Assembly (NCBI GenBank): GCA_002342035.1
Contig: DDPE01000070.1
Location: 1-62,948, forward strand
DNA from: Asticcacaulis sp. UBA2476
Lineage (GTDB): Bacteria > Pseudomonadota > Alphaproteobacteria > Caulobacterales > Caulobacteraceae
Direction of reading: 5' to 3'
Length of the DNA stretch: 62,948 nucleotides
Translations under genes and position numbers: made by a program
Shown: piece after piece, positions 25,440-33,669 of the stretch
How the letters are laid out: each line of letters begins with the position of its first letter
Numbering within the stretch: position 1 is the stretch's first letter
The notes under the pieces: model-generated
Told to the model about the DNA's origin: nothing
Database searches by the model: none
Seen by the model: only the letters and a program-made list of their open reading frames with translations

Positions 25440-26951
25440 TTACACCGCGACCAGTTGCGGGGAGGGGCAGGCTTTGGCGAGGTAGCTTTCGTGCGGGGGC
25501 ATCATGTCGGCTAAGCCCGCACTGCCTTCGCGGATACGCTGCATACGCCAGCGGAACTCATCGTCCGGCATGACGTCAGCGGCGGGGCTATAGGATTTCG
25601 GCACCATGCCCTGACCGGCCAGAACGGCGAACCAACTGGCGTCCTTGAACAGTTCGGTAGGCGCAACCAGCGGCGCATTGTGTTCGGCGAAGGACTCCAG
25701 CCGGAATTTCAGACTGTCAGGGATATCCATATGCTTGCAGTAGGCCCAGAACGGCGTGTCTTCACGTTCGGTGACCTTATAGTGCGCAATCAGGAAGTCT
25801 TTGACGTTATCATAGGCCGCCAACATATCGCGGTTAAAGCAGGTGCGCTGAATTTCCGTGATCCGTTCCTTTGGGAAGTATTTCAGCAGTTTGGTGATCG
25901 CATCCTGCACCAGCCAGATCGAGGTTGATTCCAGCGGCTCAAGGAACCCCGACGCCAAGCCCATGGCTATGACGTTCTTGTTCCACATCTGCTTACGATG
26001 GCCGGTGACAAAGCGGATGACGCGCGGCTCGGCCTGAGCCTTGCCGTCCAGTCGTTGCAGGATCAGGTCGCTGGCCTTGTCCTCGCTCATATAGGCATCG
26101 CAGAACACATAGCCGTTGCCGGTGCGATGCTGGAGCGGAATGCGCCATTGCCAGCCGGCTTCTTGTGCGGTCGAGGTGGTGAAGGGTGTGGCGGGCCCGA
26201 CCTTATCACAAGGCACGGCGACGGCGCGGTTGCACGGCAACCACTTTGACCAGTCCTCATAGCCGCTGTTGAGTGTTTGCTCGATCAGCAGTCCGCGAAA
26301 GCCGGAACAGTCGATAAACAAGTCGCCGGGGATCACCTGACCATTGGCGAGCGTCACTGAGGTGATATCGCCGCTTTCAGGGTGCTGCGTGACCTCTGTG
26401 ATCTTGCCTTCCTGACGCACGACACCGTTTTTTTCGCAGTAACCGCGCAGGAATTTGGCGTAGAGCGACGCATCGAAATGGAAGGCATAGTTGACGTTGG
26501 GTGCCTGCGGGTTGATCTCAGCCATGCGTCCGAACCGGCCTTTGCGAGCAGCCAGGGTTTGCGGGTTGAACAGGCCGAAATCGCCTGAGCCACCGGCCTT
26601 ATGGTAGCGCATCCAGAAATGGTTGAAGTTCAAACCGCCCAAGTCGACGCCGTAAACGCCGAACGGGTGGAAATAGGAACTGCCGGGTTTTGACCAGTTA
26701 TCAAAGCGGATGCCGAGCTTAAACGTGCCATTGACCGCCTTCATGAAATCGTTTTCGTCAATCCCCAGCAGGGTGTTAAATTCCTGAATGGTAGGTATCG
26801 TCGCTTCGCCGACACCGACCGTGCCGATTTCATCGGATTCAATGAGCGTGATCTGGTAGTTGCGGGTGCCCATGACGCGCGACAGGGCGGCCGCAGCCAT
26901 CCATCCGGCGGTGCCGCCACCAACAATTACCAGTTTGCGAATTTGGCTCAT
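25440..26951 (-). CDS. Tryptophan-halogenase-family flavoprotein
   Basis: A 503-residue FAD-dependent protein. It has the dinucleotide-binding motif VIVGGGTAGWMAAAALSR at the N-terminus, the conserved active-site Lys region GTFKLGIRFDNW (residue ~77), and the flavin-halogenase motif WQWRIPLQHR (W-x-W-x-I-P). Characterised members chlorinate free tryptophan. Many homologues, however, lie in TonB-receptor loci, where no halogenated product is known, so halogenation here is uncertain. ATG 26951 is chosen so that the flavin motif follows directly. It is transcribed divergently from the lectin-like gene and shares a 144-bp control region with operator site C. Confidence 0.9.
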   Translation of the reverse strand: MSQIRKLVIVGGGTAGWMAAAALSRVMGTRNYQITLIESDEIGTVGVGEATIPTIQEFNTLLGIDENDFMKAVNGTFKLGIRFDNWSKPGSSYFHPFGVYGVDLGGLNFNHFWMRYHKAGGSGDFGLFNPQTLAARKGRFGRMAEINPQAPNVNYAFHFDASLYAKFLRGYCEKNGVVRQEGKITEVTQHPESGDITSVTLANGQVIPGDLFIDCSGFRGLLIEQTLNSGYEDWSKWLPCNRAVAVPCDKVGPATPFTTSTAQEAGWQWRIPLQHRTGNGYVFCDAYMSEDKASDLILQRLDGKAQAEPRVIRFVTGHRKQMWNKNVIAMGLASGFLEPLESTSIWLVQDAITKLLKYFPKERITEIQRTCFNRDMLAAYDNVKDFLIAHYKVTEREDTPFWAYCKHMDIPDSLKFRLESFAEHNAPLVAPTELFKDASWFAVLAGQGMVPKSYSPAADVMPDDEFRWRMQRIREGSAGLADMMPPHESYLAKACPSPQLVAV

Positions 26952-27015
26952 GAATATCACCCTTTTAGGTCGTATGTTTATGACCCTAAGTCTGTGGTGA
27001 CAATTGTCAATAGCG

Positions 27016-27037
27016 CGGTATATCGTATAAAATATTT
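27016..27037. promoter_or_regulatory. Operator-like site C
   Basis: This site is identical over 22 bp to site B (21496-21517), core TATCGTATAAAATATTT. It lies between the divergent halogenase-like and lectin-like genes, so it could control both directions. Confidence 0.65.
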
Positions 27038-27095
27038 GACTGTTTGGCGGAATTGCTCATTATGTCTGACAATATTAATGCCGAGGGGAACAGAT

Positions 27096-27650
27096 ATGTC
27101 AGTTAAGGTCGCAGCGGTCATTTTGGCCGCGTTTTCAGTCATGGCGGGCGCCACATTTGCGGAAGCCGTGACGGTCACGGTCACGGTGCCGGGTACGTCC
27201 ATGCCGTGGAGCCTGAAGGCCAATAAGAATATTCCGTTTGGCCGCAACGATGGCACCAAGCCGATTGAGGTCAAGGGCGGCGATATTGTGGCGGGTAAGG
27301 AAATCACCATCACCGCGACGGGCGGCACTTCGACCATACCGGGCGGGCCGACCTTTGGGCCTGCGGGGCAGGAGTCGTTCATCGCCACTGATCAGGTCGG
27401 CGGATCGGGCTCGATCTTTCCGGCGCGGTTTATCGATCCCGCCATGTATCCGGTGCACCTGAATGAGCTGATCGGCGTGTTTGTCGACGATAAGGGCGCG
27501 CTGGTTGCCCGTCCGTTCGCGGTCGGTGAGGCGTTTCAGGTTATCGTGCCGCCGAATGCCAAAAAGCTTCAGTTCGGCCTTAACGACGATATCTTTGCCG
27601 ATAATGCCGGGGAGCTGACGGTCGTGGTCAGCGCCGTCGCTGCGCAATAA
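27096..27650 (+). CDS. Secreted protein resembling LecA/PA-IL galactose lectins
   Basis: A 184-residue protein with a signal peptide (MSVKVAAVILAAFSVMAGATFAEA). The mature part begins VTVTVTVPGTSMPWSLKANKN. It contains GGDIVAGKEITITATG, LIGVFVDDKGALVARPF and a closing LQFGLNDDIFADNAGELTVVV. The last segment resembles the calcium- and galactose-binding loop of LecA (a YNDxxGTYGNNSG-like pattern), and the GDxITI and GALV strands also fit. Galactose or arabinose binding is therefore a reasonable inference, not shown. ATG 27096 is used; an in-frame extension to 26943 has no signal character. It is followed after 12 bp by the DPP-IV-type gene. Confidence 0.75.
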   Translation: MSVKVAAVILAAFSVMAGATFAEAVTVTVTVPGTSMPWSLKANKNIPFGRNDGTKPIEVKGGDIVAGKEITITATGGTSTIPGGPTFGPAGQESFIATDQVGGSGSIFPARFIDPAMYPVHLNELIGVFVDDKGALVARPFAVGEAFQVIVPPNAKKLQFGLNDDIFADNAGELTVVVSAVAAQ

Positions 27651-27662
27651 TTCTTCTTTTCA

Positions 27663-29951
27663 ATGAGTATGTTCGTGAAATTCAAATCTTCCCTTCTGGC
27701 CTCATCGGTCATGGCTCTTTGCCTTGCTGTGGCACCGCTGGCTTATGCGCAAGCCCCCACGCCCGCCACGCAACGCGCTGAGCGGTTCAAAGCGGCAGAT
27801 GCCTATATGTATGCCAACCTGTCCGCGCTGGTGACCGACCTGAATGTGCAGGCGGCGTTTACGGGTGGCGGCAACGGCGTGATCTATCGCAAGGGGGCGA
27901 AGGGGCAGGGGCGGATCATGTTGGCCGATCCGGCCAAGGCCACGCAGACCGAACTGACGACCGAGGCGGCGCTTACCCCTAAACTCAAGGCGGCAGGCGT
28001 CAAGGCCGACGGTATTATTGATGTCCGCCCGGTGGATTATGATGCCGATAAAAACGTGCTCAAACTGTCGGCGGGCGGGCGCGAATGGAGCTATGAGCTT
28101 GCCACCGACAAACTGACGGCCAATGATCCATTTGTGGCGCCGGATGGAGCGGTGTCACCCGACGGTAAATATAAGGTCATTGCTCGCGACTATAATCTGT
28201 ACCTGGTCGAGGTCGCTACCAATCGCGAGACGCCGTTGACGTTCGATGGCGGTTATGATCAGCGCTACGGCCAGAACTATCCGCAGTTTGGCGATATGGC
28301 CGATGCCAATTCCGAAACGCCGAAGATGCGCCTGAGCGTGCAATGGTCAGAAGATTCGCAACAGATCCTGACCTACCGCATGGATCGCAACGGCGCCTAT
28401 ATCTGGACCGGCGTGCAGCAATCGCCGCAGGGCAGCCATTTCCCGCGCGCGTTCAACTATGTCTATCCGTCCGCAGGGGCGCCTAATGTACCGCTGGTCA
28501 AGCCGGTTCTGATCGACCTTAAGGGCAAGGCGACCTATCTGGACGTGCCGCCGACGGAGCTGCTGTGGCCCGGTGATCCGGCATCCTATTGGTCGGGCGA
28601 TAAGGTCATCTATGAATGGTCAAAGCGCGGCTACGGCGAAATCCTGCTGTATGAAGTCGATCCAGCTACCGGCAAAGGCGTGGTGCGGGTGCGTGAGGCG
28701 CTTAAGCCCATCGTGACCGTGACCTCCAGCGGTATCCGCCATGCGCCGGAATGGGGCGGCAACTTCGTCATTTCCGAACGCAGCGGCTGGGCACAGCTTT
28801 ATTTCATCAAGACCAGCGAAAATCCTGATGGGGGCAAGGCCCTGACGAGCGGCGAATGGGAAGTCACCGGCATTGAACGCATCGACAAAGACGATGTGAT
28901 CATCGCCGGTATCGGCCGCGAAAAAGGGGCGAACCCTTATGCGTCGTCACTGTACCGTGTCACCAAGTCCGGCAAGATTACCCACTTGACGCCGGAACCG
29001 CTCGACCACAGCACGACGATTTCGCCGGATGGTAAGTGGATCATCGATCGCATGTCATCGCCGACCGATCCGACGCGTACCGTGCTGCGGGACGCAAAGG
29101 AAGGTAAAATCGTTGCCGAACTGGGCCGCGCCGATATCTCGGCCCTGCTGGCGACCGGCTTTACCCCGCCGGAGCCGTTTGAGACCCTGGCTGATGACGG
29201 TAAAACCAAGCTGTACGGCATGATCCACCGCCCGAAAAACTTCGATCCGTCAAAGTCCTATCCGGTGATTGAAAACGTCTACACCGGCCCGACCACCCAC
29301 CGCTTTACCGAAGATTACAATGGCAATATCGTCAATGGTCTGAACGCGATGGCGCAACTGGGGGCGATTGTCGTCACCATTGATGGGCGCGGCACATCTC
29401 AGCGCGGTAAGGCGTTCCGGTCGTCGGCCTATCAGAATCTGGGCGAAGTTGGGCTTGATGATCACATCTGGGTGCTTAAGGCCATGAAGGCGAAATATCC
29501 CTATTTTGACCTCAGCCGTGTCGGCGTTTATGGCGGTTCGGCCGGTGGTTATGATACGGCGCGCTTTGTTCTGCGCCGGCCGGATTTCTATAAGGTCGGG
29601 GTGGCCTCATCCGGCAATCACGATCAGCGCATCGATAAGGCCTGGTGGCCAGAAGTGTCGATGGGCATTGCCGATGACGCGACCTGGGAAGCCAATTCCA
29701 ATATTCCGGTCGCCAAGAACCTTAAGGGTAAGCTGATGCTGATCCACGGCGATATCGATGACAATGTGCCGATCGCCGCGACCATGAAGCTGTCCAAGGC
29801 CCTGATCGATGCCGGTAAGGATCATGAACTGGTCATCCTGCCCAACACCAAGCACAATGTCAGCCAGCCCTATTACTTCCAGAAAATGTTCGGGTTCTTT
29901 TACGATAACCTGATCGAACCCAGAGCCGACGATCCCATCGTTCAGAAATAA
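27663..29951 (+). CDS. S9 family dipeptidyl-peptidase IV-type peptidase
   Basis: A 762-residue secreted serine peptidase (signal SSLLASSVMALCLAVAPLAYAQ). The N-terminal beta-propeller (residues ~50-500) contains the YMDR-like segment ILTYRMDRNGAYIW. The C-terminal alpha/beta hydrolase domain has VTIDGRGTSQRG, the nucleophile Ser in YGGSAGGYD (~residue 625), Asp in HGDIDDNVP and His in PNTKHNVSQP. S9B enzymes remove X-Pro dipeptides from N-termini, suiting a proline- or hydroxyproline-rich substrate. No clear ribosome-binding site precedes ATG 27663; the gene probably depends on read-through from the lectin-like gene 12 bp upstream. Confidence 0.92.
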   Translation: MSMFVKFKSSLLASSVMALCLAVAPLAYAQAPTPATQRAERFKAADAYMYANLSALVTDLNVQAAFTGGGNGVIYRKGAKGQGRIMLADPAKATQTELTTEAALTPKLKAAGVKADGIIDVRPVDYDADKNVLKLSAGGREWSYELATDKLTANDPFVAPDGAVSPDGKYKVIARDYNLYLVEVATNRETPLTFDGGYDQRYGQNYPQFGDMADANSETPKMRLSVQWSEDSQQILTYRMDRNGAYIWTGVQQSPQGSHFPRAFNYVYPSAGAPNVPLVKPVLIDLKGKATYLDVPPTELLWPGDPASYWSGDKVIYEWSKRGYGEILLYEVDPATGKGVVRVREALKPIVTVTSSGIRHAPEWGGNFVISERSGWAQLYFIKTSENPDGGKALTSGEWEVTGIERIDKDDVIIAGIGREKGANPYASSLYRVTKSGKITHLTPEPLDHSTTISPDGKWIIDRMSSPTDPTRTVLRDAKEGKIVAELGRADISALLATGFTPPEPFETLADDGKTKLYGMIHRPKNFDPSKSYPVIENVYTGPTTHRFTEDYNGNIVNGLNAMAQLGAIVVTIDGRGTSQRGKAFRSSAYQNLGEVGLDDHIWVLKAMKAKYPYFDLSRVGVYGGSAGGYDTARFVLRRPDFYKVGVASSGNHDQRIDKAWWPEVSMGIADDATWEANSNIPVAKNLKGKLMLIHGDIDDNVPIAATMKLSKALIDAGKDHELVILPNTKHNVSQPYYFQKMFGFFYDNLIEPRADDPIVQK

Positions 29952-29952
29952 C

Positions 29953-29989
29953 TAAGACCCCCTCCCGGAATCTTCGGGAGGGGGTCTTA
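29953..29989. terminator. Terminator after the DPP-IV-type gene
   Basis: Near-perfect inverted repeat TAAGACCCCCTCCCG / CGGGAGGGGGTCTTA with a 7-nt loop, directly after the stop codon. Confidence 0.85.
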
Positions 29990-30062
29990 GTTTATCAGTT
30001 AACCGTGAAATTCTGATCGATATGCACGGCTAACAAAAATCTGGCGCGATAATTATTGCAAT

Positions 30063-30092
30063 ATATTGCGCAATATGTTGTATAAAAATATT
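30063..30092 (+). promoter_or_regulatory. Operator-like site D before the S41 peptidase
   Basis: Two adjacent elements: a perfect 14-bp palindrome ATATTGCGCAATAT (30063-30076) and TTGTATAAAAATATT (30078-30092). The second fits the island's recurring motif. They lie 20-50 bp before the peptidase ATG. Confidence 0.55.
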
Positions 30093-30113
30093 ACCACTCT
30101 GGAGAAGCACCAA

Positions 30114-31445
30114 ATGCGCGCTCGACTATCACGGGTTTCGATAATCCCGGTACTATCGTTTTTTTTAGCGACCGGCGCGTTTGCCGATAGTCCGGCCCTC
30201 TCGCAGGACGAAAAGACAGCGATCGTCGCATCGCTCAACAGCACCTTAAATGCGAACTATGCGTTTCCGGACATGGCCCAAAAAATTGGGCCAGCGCTTC
30301 AGAATCAACTGAAAACGGGGGCCTACGATTCAGCCGCCACGAAGGATGAGTTTGCGCACAAGCTGACGGATGATCTTGTTAAACTCAGCGGTGACCTGCA
30401 CTTCTTCGTAGGTGTCGATACCAAGTGGGTAGCCGAATATCGGGCGACGGCCGACCCGGCGCTTAAGGCTAAAATACGTGCAGAAGAACGGGCCAGGCTG
30501 GAGGAAACCAATTTCGGATTTGACGAGGTTCGCCGTCTGGATGGTAATATCGGGTACATCCGGTTCAGCTACTTTGCCGATCCCGAACTTGCGTATGATG
30601 CCGCCGCATCTGTGATGCGCTTTGTTGAGAACAGCGATGCCATAATCATTGATCTTCGCTATAATAATGGCGGCCACCTTGAAATGGCACAATTTCTGGC
30701 AAGCTATTTCTTCCCCGCTGACAAAGACCAGCTTCTCTTCGACTATTATTACAATGAAGACGGCAAGCGGATCGAACGCGGGCAATGGGTGCTGCCGGGA
30801 CTGCCGGGGAAGCGTATGGTGGATAAGCCGGTCTATATTCTGACGGGCTCCACCTCGTTCTCAGCGGCTGAATGGTTTTCTTACACGATGAAAAAGCTTG
30901 GGCGGGCGACCCTGATCGGGGAGCGGACCGCGGGCGGGGCGCATCCGGTTGCCCGTAAACCGGTCAATGACGATTTCTTTGTGCAGGTGCCGATCGGTCA
31001 GATACGCGATCCGGTAGATCACGGTGATTTTGAAGGCACCGGGGTGAAGCCCGACATTGAAAGCCCCTCGATTCAAGCCCTTCCGTTCGCGCACAAGCTG
31101 GCGCTTGAAAATCTGTCGAGGGCCGATAGCGCTAGTCGAGAGGCATATGTCTGGCAGTTGCCGGTATTAATGGCAAATATCCAGCGCCCGGATGTCGATA
31201 CCGGTATGTTGCAAAAAGCCGTCGGGTCATACGACGGGCGCAAAATAGTTCTGGAGAACGGTACGCTATACTATATCTGGCGAGATCGTTTCCGCGTGGC
31301 GCTGGAGCCGATCGAACCGAACTTGTTCGCCGTTGAAGGTGTGTCGGATTTCAGATACCGGCTAAATACGCAGCGCGGAAAAGTGACGTCGCTGGAGCGC
31401 GTGAACAAAGACGGCACCATTCAGGTCTATAAACGCCATGACTGA
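30114..31445 (+). CDS. S41 family (tail-specific-protease-like) secreted peptidase
   Basis: A 443-residue protein with a signal peptide (IIPVLSFFLATGAFA). The peptidase domain runs from GNIGYIRFSYFADPE through DAIIIDLRYNNGGHLEMAQFLA to VYILTGSTSFSAAEWFSYTMKKLGRATLIGERTAGGAHP, with the nucleophile Ser in TSFSAAEW (~residue 262). The IRBP/TSP-like S41 fold is clear; no PDZ domain is visible. The substrate is not known. ATG 30114 is chosen because GGAG lies 9 nt upstream. The stop overlaps the marR-type start by 8 bp, so the two form a small operon. Confidence 0.85.
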   Translation: MRARLSRVSIIPVLSFFLATGAFADSPALSQDEKTAIVASLNSTLNANYAFPDMAQKIGPALQNQLKTGAYDSAATKDEFAHKLTDDLVKLSGDLHFFVGVDTKWVAEYRATADPALKAKIRAEERARLEETNFGFDEVRRLDGNIGYIRFSYFADPELAYDAAASVMRFVENSDAIIIDLRYNNGGHLEMAQFLASYFFPADKDQLLFDYYYNEDGKRIERGQWVLPGLPGKRMVDKPVYILTGSTSFSAAEWFSYTMKKLGRATLIGERTAGGAHPVARKPVNDDFFVQVPIGQIRDPVDHGDFEGTGVKPDIESPSIQALPFAHKLALENLSRADSASREAYVWQLPVLMANIQRPDVDTGMLQKAVGSYDGRKIVLENGTLYYIWRDRFRVALEPIEPNLFAVEGVSDFRYRLNTQRGKVTSLERVNKDGTIQVYKRHD

Positions 31446-31923
31446 GAGAAAAAACAATCCGGCCGCGATTGATGACATCGTCTTTCTCGGCCGCGCTCTG
31501 GAGCGATTAAGTGTTCTGATTGATGAGCAATCAAAAGCCGTCTTCGATGATATGGGAATTGTCATCCCGGTGCATTCCTGCTCACTGATGGTAGTTTTGG
31601 CACACCTCGGCGCGGCCTCAGCATCGGATCTGGCAAGAGAGCTTGGGCGTTCGCATCAGTTGGTCATGCAAAAAATACCCAAGCTTGTCAGTCTGGGCCT
31701 GATACACCATCAAAAGGATGACGAGGACGCGCGTCGGCGGGTATTTCACCTTACGGATAAAGGCGTAGAGCAGCTTGCAAAGTTTGAGCAATGCAGGATG
31801 CGCCTTCATGTGGTCTATGAAGGGCTTTTTGCAGAGGCAGGCGACGTTAAGACGCTGGTCGATCAAATGGCCGATGCGCTCAGTGTGAGGCCATTGGGGG
31901 CGCGCATAAATCCAGACGGGTGA
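31438..31923 (+). CDS. MarR family transcriptional regulator
   Basis: A 161-residue winged-helix regulator: LMVVLAHLGAASASDLARELGRSHQLVMQKIPKLVSLGLIHHQKDDEDARRRVFHLTDKG contains the recognition helix and the beta-hairpin wing (DDEDARRRVFHLT). It overlaps the S41 peptidase gene by 8 bp and probably controls that operon; its ligand is unknown. The last 61 bp overlap the 3' end of the convergent ABC-F gene. Confidence 0.88.
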   Translation: MTERKNNPAAIDDIVFLGRALERLSVLIDEQSKAVFDDMGIVIPVHSCSLMVVLAHLGAASASDLARELGRSHQLVMQKIPKLVSLGLIHHQKDDEDARRRVFHLTDKGVEQLAKFEQCRMRLHVVYEGLFAEAGDVKTLVDQMADALSVRPLGARINPDG

Positions 31924-33557
31924 GTGTGTCTAACCCCCGGATGCAGGCCGGGGGCTTCCTGACCTGTGCGGGCGACATATTCGCTATAGCCGCCGCCGTA
32001 CTGGTGGATGCCCTCCGGTGTCAGTTCCAGCACGCGATTCGACAGCGCCCCCAGAAAATGGCGGTCGTGGGATACGAACAACATGGTGCCTTCGAAATCC
32101 GCAAGCGCCGCCACCAGCATTTCCTTGGTCGCCATATCTAGGTGGTTGGTCGGCTCATCCAGCACCAGCAGATTGGGCGGATCGAACAGCATCTTGGCCA
32201 TGACCAGCCGCGCCTTTTCGCCGCCCGACAGCACGCGGCACGGCTTTTCAACGTCATCACCGGAGAACCCGAAACACCCCGCCAGCGTGCGTAACGCGCC
32301 CTGACCGGCCTGCGGGAACGACCCTTCCAGCGACTCGAAGATCGTCTCTTCGCCGTCCAGCAGGTCCATAGAATGCTGGGCGAAATAACCCATTTTGACG
32401 CTGGCGCCGATGGTCACGCTGCCCTCATCAGGCGTCGTATCGCCGGCCACCAGTTTCAGCAAAGTCGATTTGCCGGCACCGTTAGCCCCCAGCACAGCCC
32501 AGCGTTCTTTGCGCCGGACTTTGAAATCCAGCCCGGCATAGATCGACTGACTGCCGTAGCGCTTATGGACATCGCGCAGGTTAAGGACATCATCGCCCGA
32601 CCTCGGAGGGCTGCGGAAATCGAACTGGACGGTCTGCCGACGCCGGGGCGCTTCGACCCGTTCGATCTTGTCGAGCTTTTTCACCCGGCTTTGGACCTGC
32701 GCGGCATGCGAGGCGCGGGCCTTGAATCGCTCGATAAACTTGATTTCCTTAGCCAGCATGGCCTGCTGGCGCTCATACTGGGCCTGCCGCTGCGCTTCGG
32801 TGAGGGCACGTTGCTGATCATAAAAGTCGAGATCGCCCGAATAGGTGATGAGCGAGCCACCGTCGATTTCCACCACCTTATTGATGATACGGTTCATGAA
32901 GGCGCGGTCGTGCGAGGTCATCAAAAGCGCGCCGTCGTAGTTTTTAAGGAACGCCTCCAGCCAGATCAGGCTTTCGAGATCAAGGTGGTTGGAGGGTTCG
33001 TCCAGCAACATGCCATCGGGCCGCATCAAAAGAATACGCGCCAGGGCCACACGCATCTTCCAGCCGCCAGACAGAAGGCCGACATCGCCGTCCATGCGTT
33101 CCTGACTGAAACTCAGGCCCGCCAAAACTTCACGCGCCTTCGCCTCAACGGAATAACCGTCCAGTTCTTCAAAGCGGGCCTGTACCTCGCCATAGCGCTC
33201 AATGATGGCGTCGAACGCGTCAGCCTGATCTGGGTCGGCCATGGCGGCCTCTAGCTGCGCCATTTCGGTGGCCAGCGCGCTCACCGGGCCGACACCGTCC
33301 ATTACGGCGGCGACGGCGCTCTGGCCAGACATTTCGCCCACGTCCTGACTGAAATAGCCGATCTTCATGCCAGTATCGATGGCGACCTGACCGTCATCGG
33401 GCTGTTCCTGATCGGTAATCATGCGGAACAGGGTCGATTTGCCCGCACCGTTCGGCCCGACCAGCCCGACCTTTTCGCCCTTCTGGAGGCCCATCGACGC
33501 ATCGATGAACAGGATCTGGTGGCCGTTTTGCTTACTGATATTATCGAGGCGGATCAT
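31863..33557 (-). CDS. ABC-F family ATPase
   Basis: A 564-residue soluble protein with two ABC domains: first Walker A GPNGAGKST and signature LSGGWKMRVALA, then GANGAGKST and LSGGEKARLVMAKMLF. The linker between them is the ABC-F type. There is no membrane segment. ABC-F proteins act on the ribosome in translation or antibiotic protection (YbiT/Uup/EttA-like). The family end normally falls near EAPGLHPG, but this frame reads about 20 residues further (HTHPSGFMRAPNGLTLSASAI) into the antisense of the MarR gene, giving a 61-bp convergent overlap. It appears to be a housekeeping gene inside the catabolic island. Confidence 0.93.
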   Translation of the reverse strand: MIRLDNISKQNGHQILFIDASMGLQKGEKVGLVGPNGAGKSTLFRMITDQEQPDDGQVAIDTGMKIGYFSQDVGEMSGQSAVAAVMDGVGPVSALATEMAQLEAAMADPDQADAFDAIIERYGEVQARFEELDGYSVEAKAREVLAGLSFSQERMDGDVGLLSGGWKMRVALARILLMRPDGMLLDEPSNHLDLESLIWLEAFLKNYDGALLMTSHDRAFMNRIINKVVEIDGGSLITYSGDLDFYDQQRALTEAQRQAQYERQQAMLAKEIKFIERFKARASHAAQVQSRVKKLDKIERVEAPRRRQTVQFDFRSPPRSGDDVLNLRDVHKRYGSQSIYAGLDFKVRRKERWAVLGANGAGKSTLLKLVAGDTTPDEGSVTIGASVKMGYFAQHSMDLLDGEETIFESLEGSFPQAGQGALRTLAGCFGFSGDDVEKPCRVLSGGEKARLVMAKMLFDPPNLLVLDEPTNHLDMATKEMLVAALADFEGTMLFVSHDRHFLGALSNRVLELTPEGIHQYGGGYSEYVARTGQEAPGLHPGVRHTHPSGFMRAPNGLTLSASAI

Positions 33558-33669
33558 GCGGACTAACTATGTAATTGGGCGTTGAGACGCCTCTACAATG
33601 GCGCGCAGGTTTAGGAAAGGGTAAGTTTGACCTCACCCTTCCTGACTGAGCCGAAAGACGATCGTCAGA

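Noticed and set aside
25440..26951. A true secondary-metabolite tryptophan halogenase cluster
   Set aside because: No tryptophan-derived biosynthetic genes are nearby; the gene sits with a JmjC-like protein and a TonB receptor, as in glycan loci.
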